This document shows positions 38,397 to 46,287 of a DNA stretch of 46,287 nucleotides, piece after piece. The position numbers and the translations under genes were made by a program. Each line of letters starts with the position of its first letter. The first letter of the stretch is position 1. A model generated the notes under the pieces. That model was given only the letters and a program-made list of their open reading frames with translations. It was not told the origin of the DNA and ran no database searches. Source of the DNA: 'Fragaria x ananassa' phyllody phytoplasma (GTDB lineage Bacteria > Bacillota_I > Bacilli_A > Acholeplasmatales > Acholeplasmataceae); the NCBI RefSeq assembly GCF_018274325.1, contig NZ_JAGVRH010000005.1, forward strand, positions 1 through 46,287, written 5' to 3'.

Positions 38397-38501
38397 CTTT
38401 TTACATTAGGAAATCAAAAAATACAAACTGCTTTTCAACAATTTGGAACTAATTTATTTGTCAATTTTTACATATATAGTATATACCTAATAACTTATTA
38501 A
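38397..38501 (+). pseudogene. Short remnant, possibly of an FtsX/MacB-type permease
   Basis: The frame reads LFTLGNQKIQTAFQQFGTNL…, then AT-rich sequence and a stop. The pattern LG…I…F…GTNLF resembles the segment after the first membrane helix of MacB-type permeases. It is too short for a firm call. Confidence 0.25.
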
Positions 38502-38541
38502 ATGTAACAAATAGTAAAAAAACTTAAACTTTAAAAACAAA

Positions 38542-39294
38542 TTATTTTTTAAAACAGATTGACGCTGATGAACGCAACTTATTTTTTGATAAACGCGTTT
38601 TCTCTTGCTGCGACGAAAACCATTTATTCTTAATTAAAATTAATACATAAGCCAAAGCATAAACTAAAACCGATAAAACTAAAACCATTAATACAAGATA
38701 AGGATATCCTTGGCGAGGATGATTGTGAAAAATACCTGGATTATTAGGATCAATAAAACCATAAGGATAAATAGTATTATGATTTAATAAACCTTTAATT
38801 AAAAAAAATGTAAAATAAGATAAGGGGTGAATTAAACACATATATACTTGAAATACAGAAATAGCTTTCAGATTGTTCCCAAAATAAAATAAAGTGTATA
38901 AAATAGGAATAACAGTGTGTTTATAGTGAATTGTTGTTTGATTCATATTAAAAGTAAATCTCGTAATTTCTTGACGGCAAAGAATAATATGACTAATAAA
39001 AAAAGTGAACAAAATGCTGATCAAAGCAATAAAAGATAAATAAGTAAAGTATTTTTTATTTCTTAAAGGAGTGAAAAATAATATCATCACAACTAAAACT
39101 AAAATATTACTTTCAGATGTAAATTTATAAATTAAACTATGAAATTCTTTTTTTTTAGAACATATATCATATATATGATATCCAAAAACTATAATAGTGA
39201 TAAGTGTTAAAACCAAAGCAAATGTTATTTTTAAAAAACTATCAGATGAATGTTTCAAAAACATTTTCCTAAATAAGGAAGATTTATAATTCAT
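38542..39294 (-). CDS. Pr6Pr-type integral membrane protein
   Basis: 250 residues, with about six hydrophobic segments (roughly 20-40, 64-78, 84-105, 125-140, 146-168, 198-222) and a basic C-terminal tail. FTSESNILVLVVMILFF and the motif TIYPYGFIDPNNPG between the last two helices are typical of the Pr6Pr (FAR-17a/AIG1-like) membrane family, whose bacterial role is not known. AAAGAAGTTTAATATTT precedes the ATG. It stands alone on the minus strand between remnants and rpsT, facing away from both neighbours. Confidence 0.65.
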   Translation of the reverse strand: MNYKSSLFRKMFLKHSSDSFLKITFALVLTLITIIVFGYHIYDICSKKKEFHSLIYKFTSESNILVLVVMILFFTPLRNKKYFTYLSFIALISILFTFFISHIILCRQEITRFTFNMNQTTIHYKHTVIPILYTLFYFGNNLKAISVFQVYMCLIHPLSYFTFFLIKGLLNHNTIYPYGFIDPNNPGIFHNHPRQGYPYLVLMVLVLSVLVYALAYVLILIKNKWFSSQQEKTRLSKNKLRSSASICFKK

Positions 39295-39601
39295 AAATAT
39301 TAAACTTCTTTCTATTAGATTTTAATTATATTTTATTTACCTTTATCAATAAACATTAATTTTGATAACCTTCATTTTAAATTTAATCTAAATCAAAACT
39401 TATTCAACTTACTAATTAATAAAACATTAAACAAACACTAAACACTAATTAATAATATAACATAAAATCATATTTTATATTAAACTAAAATAATTTTTTG
39501 CATAAATACATCATCTCATTAGTTCAATTTACTCAAATTTCCAACTTTTAAAAATATATTTTAAGGAGAATTCTATCTAAAAAAAGAAGACACCCAGAAA
39601 C
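39295..39601. other. Intergenic region with an orphan ribosome-binding-site-like word
   Basis: No gene seen. TTTTAAGGAGAATTCTATC near 39558 has a good Shine-Dalgarno but no start codon at the right distance, perhaps a leftover of a lost ORF. Confidence 0.3.
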
Positions 39602-39630
39602 TTGTTTTTTAATATAATTTTTGATATAAT
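39602..39630 (+). promoter_or_regulatory. rpsT promoter
   Basis: TTGTTT (39602-39607), 17 bases, TATAAT (39625-39630), about 80 bases before rpsT. Confidence 0.6.
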
Positions 39631-39708
39631 TTTTATTAGAGTTATTAATATCCAATTAATAATTAATTATCATAAAAAAATATAATAATAGGAGAATAAA
39701 AAAATTTA

Positions 39709-39969
39709 ATGGCTAATATCAAACAACAGATAAAACGTAATAAAACTAATGAAAAGCGTCGTTTAAGAAACCTTTCTTTTTCATCATCTGTTAAAACAGT
39801 TATCAAACAAGTTAAAGGTGCAGTTGCTAGCGCTGACAAAACTAAAGCTTTATCTTTGTTAAGTTATGCTTACAAAAAATTAGATAAAGGTGTAGTCAAA
39901 AGAATTTATCATGCAAATTATGCCGCTAGAAATAAATCAATTTTACAAAAACTAGTTAATACAATTTAA
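39709..39969 (+). CDS. rpsT: Ribosomal protein S20
   Basis: Primary 16S rRNA-binding protein of the 30S subunit. 86 residues, normal. The start MANIKQQIKRNKTNEKRRLRN is the family signature, as is GVVKRIYHANYAARNKSILQ near the end. TAGGAG lies 14 bases ahead of the ATG, rather far. Its own promoter is at 39602. Confidence 0.96.
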   Translation: MANIKQQIKRNKTNEKRRLRNLSFSSSVKTVIKQVKGAVASADKTKALSLLSYAYKKLDKGVVKRIYHANYAARNKSILQKLVNTI

Positions 39970-40045
39970 AATTTAAATCAATTTTAAATTGTAAATTAAA
40001 AATCACAATTTTAATAAAAACCAATTGAAAGGGGAATAAAAAATA

Positions 40046-40303
40046 ATGGCAAACAATAAAAACAACAAGACTAATAAAAATAAAGTTAACTCAACTAAAA
40101 AAATTGTCAAAAATAATATAACTGTTCCTAAAAAAAATATTAAAAATACTATTAAAAAACCACTAAATATTAACGCAAAGCCCAAAAATAAGAAATTAAT
40201 AATTACACTTGCATCAATAGCTATTATTGTTGTTACAATTATCTTGTTATTTGTTTTCAAAAACAAAATACTATCACCAATTTGCAAGATAGTAACTCAA
40301 TAA
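40046..40303 (+). CDS. Small Lys/Asn-rich protein with a C-terminal membrane anchor
   Basis: 85 residues. The first 47 are almost only Lys, Asn, Thr and Val, with the repeated word PKKNIKN/KPLN; then one hydrophobic helix (LIITLASIAIIVVTIILLFVF, about 51-71) and a short tail. AAAGGGGAATAAAAAATA is a strong ribosome-binding site, which decides for this strand over an overlapping minus-strand frame that has none. It may be a tail-anchored cytoplasmic basic protein, or an N-in/C-out anchor. No family recognised. It follows rpsT by 76 bases and may share its promoter. Confidence 0.6.
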   Translation: MANNKNNKTNKNKVNSTKKIVKNNITVPKKNIKNTIKKPLNINAKPKNKKLIITLASIAIIVVTIILLFVFKNKILSPICKIVTQ

Positions 40304-40689
40304 TTATCTGTTAACGATTAAAAAACCAAAAAATTAGGAAAAATAAAAAAACGGAATTTTTTATCCCAATATCTTGATTTATAATTAGCAAAATTTGAAA
40401 ATAATAATCATTTTTTAATATTTTGGTTAGTTCATAAATTATGAAATCAAGTAAAAAAACAATCAATAACAAAAAAAACCAAAAGAAACAATAAAAACTT
40501 ATTTTGTTTTATGAATAAAACAACTATTAACCTATGTTACAGTTGAAAAAGTTGCAAAAATATAAATTAATGATATTTTTTATAATTACTTTTGATAACT
40601 AACTAAAAAAATATATTTACTTTTTTATTTTTTTCAAAAATCACCAAAAAAAACAAAAAAGAAATTTTTTCAAACAAAAGAGGCATTAT
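40304..40689. other. AT-rich region before serS
   Basis: No gene, remnant or hairpin with support was seen; long A runs dominate before serS. Confidence 0.4.
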
Positions 40690-41967
40690 ATGTTAGATTT
40701 AAATTTTACTGTTGCAAACTTGCCATCAATTATAAAAAAGTTACAAAAAAGAAACCAAAACTTTGATTATTTGAAAAAATTACCTTTTTTATCATCTCAA
40801 AGAAAATCTTTACTTTTACAAATTCAACAGTTAAGAAGCCAAAAGAATCAATTAGCTAAAACTGTTTCCCAAAAAGCTAAAAAAAATCCCAAAGAATTAT
40901 CACTTTTTTTAGCAAAAAAAAAATTTTTACGCAATGATTTGCAAAAATTAGAACAGCAATTAAAACTCATAGAAGTAGAAATTTTTGATATATTAAGTAA
41001 TACTCCAAATATCCCGCATGATTCTTTACCAATAGGAAAAAACGATACAACTAATCAAGAATTATATCGCCAAGGAGTAATTCGTCATTTTGATTTTGAC
41101 ATTAAAGATCATGTTGGTTTAGCTGAAAAATTAGATATTTTTGATTTTCAAAGAGCAGCTAAAATAACAGGTAGTCGTTTTGTTGTTTGCAAAGGATTAG
41201 GGGCTCGTTTAGAACGCTCTCTTATTCAATTTATGATGGATGTACACAGTCAAAAAGGATATCAAGAAATTATCCCACCTTATATTGTTAATGAAAAGTC
41301 AATGTTTTCAACAGGACAATTGCCAAAATTCAAAGATGAAGTCTATCAAATATCACATCATAAACATAATTGGTATTTAAATCCAACAGCCGAAGTCCCA
41401 ACTATTAATTTACATCGCGATGAAATTTTTAAAACTTCATCTTTACCACTTAAATATGTATCTTATACAACTGCTTTCCGTCAAGAAGCTGGTTCTGCTG
41501 GAAGAGACACTGGTGGTATTTTTAGACAACATCAATTTAATAAAGTTGAACTAATTCAATTTTCTCATCCTCAAAATTCTTATCTTTGTTTAGAACAAAT
41601 GTTAAAAGATGCTGAATCAATTTTGCAATTACTTCAACTTCCTTATCGAGTGGTTTTATTATCTACAGGTGATCTCGGTTTTAGTATGACTAAAACTTAT
41701 GATTTAGAAGTTTTTTTACCAAGTTCTAATTGTTATCGCGAAATTGGTTCAATTAGCAATTCCGAAGACTTTCAAGCTCGTCGTGCTAATATTAAATTCC
41801 ACAACGAAGAAATTAATAAAAAAGAGCATATTCATATTTTAAATGGATCTGGTTTAGCTATTGGACGAACAATAGTTGCTATTTTAGAAAATTATCAAAA
41901 TAAAAATGGCACTATTCGAGTTCCTCAAATTTTAATTCCTTATTTAAAAACTGATATTATTAAATAA
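40690..41967 (+). CDS. serS: Seryl-tRNA synthetase
   Basis: Charges tRNA-Ser. 425 residues, normal. The N-terminal antiparallel coiled-coil arm (about 25-105) binds the long variable arm of tRNA-Ser. Class II motif 1 is near 195 (IIPPYIVNEKSMFSTGQLPK), motif 2 near 255-285 (TTAFRQEAGSAGRDTGGIFR, QHQFNKVEL), motif 3 near 385-400 (LNGSGLAIGRTIVAILEN). AAAAGAGGCATTAT precedes the ATG. No T-box-like leader was seen. Confidence 0.96.
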   Translation: MLDLNFTVANLPSIIKKLQKRNQNFDYLKKLPFLSSQRKSLLLQIQQLRSQKNQLAKTVSQKAKKNPKELSLFLAKKKFLRNDLQKLEQQLKLIEVEIFDILSNTPNIPHDSLPIGKNDTTNQELYRQGVIRHFDFDIKDHVGLAEKLDIFDFQRAAKITGSRFVVCKGLGARLERSLIQFMMDVHSQKGYQEIIPPYIVNEKSMFSTGQLPKFKDEVYQISHHKHNWYLNPTAEVPTINLHRDEIFKTSSLPLKYVSYTTAFRQEAGSAGRDTGGIFRQHQFNKVELIQFSHPQNSYLCLEQMLKDAESILQLLQLPYRVVLLSTGDLGFSMTKTYDLEVFLPSSNCYREIGSISNSEDFQARRANIKFHNEEINKKEHIHILNGSGLAIGRTIVAILENYQNKNGTIRVPQILIPYLKTDIIK

Positions 41968-42030
41968 TTTTAATTATTTCAATAAATATATATATCATAT
42001 TATTAAATCAAATAACAAGGATTATTCAAT

Positions 42031-42387
42031 ATGAAAATTAAAAATATTTATTTGTTTCCTCGAAAAAAACAAACTTTCAAGCAACAAATTGCTTGTTATA
42101 TTAAAAAACATATCCATCCATCATTTTGGGGTATAATTTCACATTATCCTTGTTATAATTCCGAAACTATTGCCACTTACCCCTGTCTTTTATGTCGCAT
42201 TAAAGACGCCCCTTTAAAATTATTAGGAGTTTACTTTGACAACGGACAAAGAGATCCTTCATTTAAAAATGAAATTAAATATAATTTATCAGATTTAAAA
42301 AAAATGTCTAATGGTGCTCAAAACATGTATATTTTTTGGAAATCTAATTCTCAAACATATCCTTCAAGTTTTAATTTTAAATTTTAA
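42031..42387 (+). CDS. Hypothetical protein, 118 aa
   Basis: No family recognised. The N-terminus is basic (about 1-30: FPRKKQTFKQQIACYIKKHI), followed by a Cys/Tyr-rich middle (HYPCYNSETIATYPCLLCRIKDAPLK is split by Cys at about 45, 56 and 59) and a C-terminal part that looks like alternating strands (LGVYFDNG, MYIFWKSN). No signal peptide or membrane helix. CAAGGATTATTCAAT gives a good ribosome-binding site. It lies 63 bases after serS and 79 before trhO on the same strand. Confidence 0.6.
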   Translation: MKIKNIYLFPRKKQTFKQQIACYIKKHIHPSFWGIISHYPCYNSETIATYPCLLCRIKDAPLKLLGVYFDNGQRDPSFKNEIKYNLSDLKKMSNGAQNMYIFWKSNSQTYPSSFNFKF

Positions 42388-42466
42388 TCATGTTTCCCAT
42401 CATCCAATAAGTTTAACAATTATAAATTTTTTTAATACTCAATGGAAATGAGGTATAAATCTTTTT

Positions 42467-43447
42467 ATGAACAATCACACAACAACAAATTATTTGCAAA
42501 AATCAACACCAGAGGATCAATATCAAGTTATTTTATATTATCACTATACTAAACTTCAAGATATTGTTGCTTTCCATAAACAACATTTTAAATATTGTCA
42601 AAAATTAGGTCTTTTAGGACGAATTATCCTTTCTGAAGAAGGGATTAATGGGACTTTATCAGGAATCACCAAAAACCTTCAAACCTACATGAATGATTTA
42701 AAAAAAGACTCACGATTTAGTGATATTGTTTTTAAGATATCCTCAATTAATGATCATATTTTTCCTCGACTTTCTGTTAAAGTTAAAAAAGAATTAGTAA
42801 ATCTTAATTTAAAAGAAGATATAAATATTTTAGAAAATAAAGGAAAATACCTCAAACCTCAAGCATTTTATCAAACAATGCAAGAAGAAAATGTTCTTAT
42901 TTTAGACGTTAGAAATTATTATGAATATGATTTAGGTCATTTTCGTAACGCTTATAATCCTAAAATTAAAAATTTTCGTGATTTACCAGCTTGGGTTGAA
43001 CAAAACACCAAATTGCTTCAAAACAAAAAAATTTTGACCTATTGCACTGGTGGTGTACGTTGTGAAAAATTTTCATCTTTCCTTGAAAAAAAAGGCTTTA
43101 ACGAAGTATATCAACTAGAAGGTGGAATTATTTCTTACAGCCAAAACCCTCAAACTCAAGGCGCTTTATGGAATGGGCAAGTGTATGTTTTTGATCAAAG
43201 AATCACCCTATCTGTTAATCAAAAAAAACATATTATCGTAGGAAAAGACTATTTTGATCAAACTCCTTGTGAACGTTATATTAACTGTTCTAACCCTCAA
43301 TGTAATAAACAAATTTTATGTCATGAATTAAATGAACATAAATATTTAGGGGCTTGTTGTCAAAAATGTCGTTTACATCCTAAAAATAGATATCTTTTAA
43401 AAAAACAAAATCAATCATTATCAAAAAATAAAATGTCTATTTCTTAA
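42467..43447 (+). CDS. trhO: tRNA uridine(34) hydroxylase TrhO (rhodanese family)
   Basis: Makes 5-hydroxyuridine at the wobble base of certain tRNAs. 326 residues, normal for the YceA/YbfQ group. The N-terminal domain shows GRIILSEEGINGTLSG (about 51-66). The rhodanese domain has LDVRNYYEYDLGHFRNA (about 146-162) and active-site Cys in TYCTGGVRCEK (about 190-200). GALWNGQVYVFDQR follows, then a Cys-rich C-terminus (INCSNPQCNKQILC, CCQKC) that is probably metal binding. The start follows AATGAGGTATAAATCTTTTT. Confidence 0.92.
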   Translation: MNNHTTTNYLQKSTPEDQYQVILYYHYTKLQDIVAFHKQHFKYCQKLGLLGRIILSEEGINGTLSGITKNLQTYMNDLKKDSRFSDIVFKISSINDHIFPRLSVKVKKELVNLNLKEDINILENKGKYLKPQAFYQTMQEENVLILDVRNYYEYDLGHFRNAYNPKIKNFRDLPAWVEQNTKLLQNKKILTYCTGGVRCEKFSSFLEKKGFNEVYQLEGGIISYSQNPQTQGALWNGQVYVFDQRITLSVNQKKHIIVGKDYFDQTPCERYINCSNPQCNKQILCHELNEHKYLGACCQKCRLHPKNRYLLKKQNQSLSKNKMSIS

Positions 43448-43453
43448 TAGATA

Positions 43454-43462
43454 TGTTATAAT
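43454..43462 (+). promoter_or_regulatory. Extended -10 promoter of rplU-prp-rpmA-obg
   Basis: TG-T-TATAAT (43454-43462) right after trhO. The rplU start is about 190 bases on, leaving a long AT-rich leader in which an L21 autoregulatory structure could sit, though none was clearly seen. Confidence 0.5.
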
Positions 43463-43651
43463 ATTATTTGATTGTTATTTATTTTTTAACTTTAGTTCTT
43501 GTAATATATCATTAAATAATAAAATTATTTTTACAAAGTTAAAATAAACAAACTATTATTTCAAATTAACTTCATTTACAAAATTATTTTACAACAAGCA
43601 TCAACCATTATTTTATTATTGGGAAATAAAAATTTTTAAGGAGGTATTTAC

Positions 43652-43969
43652 ATGTTTGCAATTATAAAAACTGGTGGTAAACAACTTCATGTTTACGAAG
43701 GACAAGAAATTTTTGTTGAAAAATTAACAGTACAACCTCAACAAAATTATGAATTTCAAGAAGTTTTAGCTATTGGTAATAAAGAAGGTAAAGATATGAT
43801 TTTAGGTCAGCCTTATGTTGCTAATGCCAAAGTTCAAGCCGAAGTTATTAAAAACGATCGCGCCAAAAAAATTATTGTTTTTAAATATAAAAAAAGAAAA
43901 AAATATCGTTCTAAACAAGGTCACAGACAGGCTTACACCAAACTTTTAATTACTAAAATAATTGTTTAA
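43652..43969 (+). CDS. rplU: Ribosomal protein L21
   Basis: 23S rRNA-binding 50S protein. 105 residues, normal. [18 protein letters not shown] is the standard start, and [20 protein letters not shown] the basic C-terminal signature. TTAAGGAGGTATTTAC is a near-perfect ribosome-binding site. First gene of a four-gene unit. Confidence 0.97.
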   Translation: MFAIIKTGGKQLHVYEGQEIFVEKLTVQPQQNYEFQEVLAIGNKEGKDMILGQPYVANAKVQAEVIKNDRAKKIIVFKYKKRKKYRSKQGHRQAYTKLLITKIIV

Positions 43970-44324
43970 AGTTATGATTCACTATTCTTTTAACAAAAAA
44001 GATAATCATCAAATCACTACTGTTGAAATTTTAGGACATGCTAACTATGCTACTAAGGGTTTAGATATTGTATGTGCTTCCGTTTCAACTGCTATCATTG
44101 TTACTCTTAATTCTTTAGAAATTTTAGGTTATAAAAAAGAAATTTCTTATGTCTTGAAAGAAAATTTTTTTCATTTAGATGTTCTTACATTTCACAACAA
44201 AAACCTTTTACTTTTATTAGATAATTTAGAATATACTTTAGATAATTTAAACACTCAATATCAAAAACATTTCCAAAAATATCTTAACAGTTCTATTTTC
44301 AAAAGAAAAAGGAGATTAAATTAA
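43962..44324 (+). CDS. prp: Ribosomal-processing cysteine protease Prp
   Basis: Cuts the N-terminal extension off L27 in Firmicutes-type bacteria. The catalytic pair is His26 (GHANYATKG) and Cys38 ([11 protein letters not shown]), in the conserved context. Starting at TTG 43962, overlapping the rplU stop by 8 bases, gives MFKVMIHYS, which lines up with the known N-terminal strand; ATG 43974 is the alternative and also lacks a clear ribosome-binding site. rpmA, its substrate gene, begins at the very next base after its stop. 120 residues, close to the usual 105-115. Confidence 0.88.
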   Translation: MFKVMIHYSFNKKDNHQITTVEILGHANYATKGLDIVCASVSTAIIVTLNSLEILGYKKEISYVLKENFFHLDVLTFHNKNLLLLLDNLEYTLDNLNTQYQKHFQKYLNSSIFKRKRRLN

Positions 44325-44606
44325 ATGTTATTACAATTACAAATTCAACTTTTCGCTTCTAAAAAAGGAGCAGGTTCCACTAGAAATGGACGCGATTCCC
44401 ATTCTAAAAGACTAGGTGCTAAACTTTCTGATGGACAATATGCCAAAGCAGGTTCAATCATTTATCGTCAAAGAGGAACCAAAATTCACCCCGGTTTCAA
44501 TGTTGGCATCGGTGGAGATGATACTTTATTTGCTAAAATTAGTGGCATCATTAAATACGAAAAAAAAAGTGGTAACCGTAAAAAAGTTTCTGTTTACATT
44601 CAATAA
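44325..44606 (+). CDS. rpmA: Ribosomal protein L27 with cleavable N-terminal extension
   Basis: 50S protein whose N-terminus reaches the peptidyl-transferase centre. 93 residues. The sequence starts [22 protein letters not shown]: the first ten residues form the Prp cleavage extension ending in Phe10, and mature L27 would begin at Ala11. [17 protein letters not shown] and [14 protein letters not shown] are standard L27. AAAAGGAGATTAAATTAA precedes the ATG, inside prp. Confidence 0.97.
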   Translation: MLLQLQIQLFASKKGAGSTRNGRDSHSKRLGAKLSDGQYAKAGSIIYRQRGTKIHPGFNVGIGGDDTLFAKISGIIKYEKKSGNRKKVSVYIQ

Positions 44607-44648
44607 TTTTTTTTAAATTTATTTTACGAAAGAAAGAAGGTATTGAAT

Positions 44649-45902
44649 TTGCATTTCATTGATGAAGCTTTTAATGAAGTTTTTGGTGGTAATGGTGGTA
44701 ATGGTATCGTCGCTTTCAAAAGAGAAAAATATGTAGCTTTTGGAGGCCCTGCTGGTGGTAATGGTGGTAATGGTGGCTCTGTCATCTTTATCGGAGATCA
44801 AGGAGAAACAACTTTATTAAAATTAAAATATCAAAAACATCTAAAAGCTGGTAATGGTGTTAATGGAAAAAACAAAAGTCAAAATGGCGCCAATGCTCCT
44901 GATCTTTATATCAAAGTTCCTTTGGGAACTGTTTTTTATACCCTCAATAACTCTTTTTTAGGAGAAATTTTACATCACCAAGAAACTTTAGTTATTGCTA
45001 AAGGAGGCAAAGGCGGACTCGGAAATAAATCTTTAGCCACTTTTAAAAATCAAACTCCTGGTTATGCCGAAAAAGGTGATTTAGGGCAACACTTGAAAAT
45101 CAAAATAAAGCTTAAAGTTTTAGCTGATATTGGGTTAATAGGTTTTCCAAGTGTTGGTAAATCATCTTTAATTTCTTTTATTTCCAAAGCTCAACCCAAG
45201 ATAGCACCTTATCCTTTCACCACTCTTTACCCTAATTTAGGAGTAGTTGAAGTAGATGGTTTTAGTTTTATTGTTGCCGACTTACCTGGTTTAATTACAA
45301 ATGCTCACTTAGGTCAAGGAATGGGTATACAATTTTTAAAACATATCGAAAGATGTCGTGTATTAATTCACATTTTAAGCATGGAAAGTTCTGATCCTTA
45401 TCAGGATTTTAAAAACTTAAACCAAGAACTAAAACATTATAGCCCTAAACTTTTACTCAAAAAACAAATTATTGTAGCTAATAAAATGGATTTAATAGAT
45501 GCCCAAGAAAAATTTCATAATTTACAAAAAAAAATCCCTAATAATTTAATTATCCCTCTTTCTTTAGTTTCTTTTCAAAATTTAGAAAAATTAAAATATG
45601 AAATGAGTTCTTTACTTCAAAAAACACCTGTTGAAATTAAACCTAATAATCGTTTTAAAACTTACACCCTCCCTTCTTCTCTTAATAATTTTGTTATAAC
45701 AAAAGAAAGTGAAAAACTTTTTACCATTTCAGGAAAGCAAATAGAAATATTTTTTCATCGTACGGATTTTAACAACGATGAAGCCGTAAAAAGATTTAAT
45801 CATTTATTAAAAAAAATGGGAGTTGAAGAAATTTTGAAAAAAAAAGGAGCTCAAATAGGAGATCAAGTCAAAATTTGTAATTATTTTTTTAATTTCTTTT
45901 GA
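44649..45902 (+). CDS. obg: GTPase Obg
   Basis: Ribosome-assembly and stress GTPase. Probable start TTG 44649, eight bases after AAAGAAGG; an in-frame TTG at 44643 is only two bases from it. About 417 residues. The N-terminal Gly-rich Obg domain (GGNGGNGIVAFKREKY, GGPAGGNGGNGG) forms six left-handed helices. The G domain has G1 GFPSVGKSS (about 168-176), G3 DLPG, and G4 NKMD. A C-terminal OCT domain near 335-415 (SEKLFTISGKQIE) is present. The Gly-Asn repeats are encoded by GGTGGTAAT repeats, which are prone to slippage. It ends the rplU unit. Confidence 0.93.
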   Translation: MHFIDEAFNEVFGGNGGNGIVAFKREKYVAFGGPAGGNGGNGGSVIFIGDQGETTLLKLKYQKHLKAGNGVNGKNKSQNGANAPDLYIKVPLGTVFYTLNNSFLGEILHHQETLVIAKGGKGGLGNKSLATFKNQTPGYAEKGDLGQHLKIKIKLKVLADIGLIGFPSVGKSSLISFISKAQPKIAPYPFTTLYPNLGVVEVDGFSFIVADLPGLITNAHLGQGMGIQFLKHIERCRVLIHILSMESSDPYQDFKNLNQELKHYSPKLLLKKQIIVANKMDLIDAQEKFHNLQKKIPNNLIIPLSLVSFQNLEKLKYEMSSLLQKTPVEIKPNNRFKTYTLPSSLNNFVITKESEKLFTISGKQIEIFFHRTDFNNDEAVKRFNHLLKKMGVEEILKKKGAQIGDQVKICNYFFNFF

Positions 45903-46106
45903 TTGATACTATTTTTTAATTACAAATTAAATCAAGAGGATAAGCTCCACGAAAATGGAACCAGTTAAGAATAACACTTTTTAAGAAAAAAAATATAATT
46001 TTTTCTCAAAAAAACACAAATTGTTTATTGATTACTTTCATTATAACTTAAAATAGATTTATGTCAACAAGAAAAATATTTATAATTTATATTAATAGTA
46101 TTTAAA
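45903..46106. other. Region after obg with a small conserved-looking element
   Basis: No gene. CTCCACGAAAATGGAA near 45946-45961 could make a short stem (TCCA/TGGA), standing out from the A/T background together with AGAGGATAAG just before it. AGAAAAAA/TTTTTTCT near 45984-46005 is a weak A/T stem. No known riboswitch or RNA was matched. Confidence 0.3.
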
Positions 46107-46236
46107 GACATAATCTAATATATAAGAGTATAATATAAGTATATATAAGAAAGAAATAAAAATTTTTGAATAGTTTTTATTTCTTTCTTATATATTACTT
46201 CAATATATATTATACTCTTATATATTAGATTCTTGT
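46107..46236. repeat. Long near-perfect inverted repeat
   Basis: From GACATAATCTAATATATAAG at 46107 the sequence is mirrored by the complement ending in TGTC at 46236. The arms share TCTAATATATAAGAGTATAA and then ATATATAAGAAAGAAATAAA, with a small asymmetric interruption of about 8 bases between these blocks. The loop is TTTTTGAATAG or less. No coding sequence is inside. It may be a MITE-like element, a very stable RNA hairpin ending the obg transcript, or a recombination product. Confidence 0.75.
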
Positions 46237-46287
46237 CAATACTAAAATTTAAATAAAATAATTTTTTTACGTAATTATCTAAAAAAT

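Noticed and set aside
40003-40287. Minus-strand hydrophobic frame opposite the small basic protein
   Set aside because: It is the shadow of Lys/Asn codons read backward as Phe/Leu/Ile; the + strand has the strong ribosome-binding site.
44619-44801. Minus-strand Thr/Ile-rich frame opposite the start of obg
   Set aside because: It is the mirror of the Gly-Asn repeats (GGTGGTAAT) of obg and has no independent support.
45930-45985. Known riboswitch or small RNA after obg (AGAGGATAAGCTCC region)
   Set aside because: Compared by eye with preQ1, SAM, purine, T-box and SRP RNA patterns; none fits, so only a weak stem is reported.

Overview
The window looks like part of a phytoplasma chromosome ('Candidatus Phytoplasma', class Mollicutes). 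The basis is extreme AT richness, TGA used as a stop, a reduced set of informational genes in Firmicutes/Acholeplasma-type arrangements (hrcA-grpE-dnaK-dnaJ; rplU-prp-rpmA-obg; pheST), and a replication-gene cluster ending in an IS3-family transposase, as in phytoplasma 'potential mobile units' (PMUs). Species cannot be fixed from the sequence alone.

1-7361, mobile/phage-like block: a 5'-truncated YqaJ-type recombinase gene, tmk, a 49-codon ORF, a restriction-endonuclease-like protein, a DnaB-type helicase, a DnaG-type primase and an unknown gene, all on the + strand. Next come eight 11-bp-phased ATTACC repeats (candidate iterons) and an IS3-family element of about 1.37 kb with one DDE transposase ORF. 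The block has its own nucleotide kinase, helicase, primase and recombinase plus a candidate origin, so it reads as the edge of a formerly or potentially replicating element. 7362-11835, degraded zone: a strong promoter with no clear gene, an intact MATE exporter, and a minus-strand gene graveyard holding a sigma-factor pseudogene, a 60-aa membrane ORF and a sucrose phosphorylase pseudogene with a large internal deletion.

11836-22946, core + strand genes: lysS, a short dnaE whose PHP-domain metal ligands appear lost, a Cof-type HAD phosphatase, a small membrane protein, pheS-pheT and an ABC transporter fusion, closed by a strong terminator. 22961-29758, minus strand: the heat-shock operon hrcA-grpE-dnaK-dnaJ, with a consensus promoter and a CIRCE-like operator, and a DEAD-box RNA helicase gene upstream of it.

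30616-37616, + strand: plsY, ligA, whiA, acpS, nox, sodA and nusB. nusB has a 15-A tract that puts its natural start out of frame. 37617-39294: gene remnants, then a minus-strand Pr6Pr-type membrane protein. 39709-45902: rpsT, a small tail-anchored protein, serS, an unknown gene, trhO, then rplU-prp-rpmA-obg. L27 keeps the N-terminal extension expected to be cut by Prp, encoded next door. The window ends in a large AT-rich inverted repeat (about 46107-46236). No rRNA, tRNA or CRISPR array was seen.
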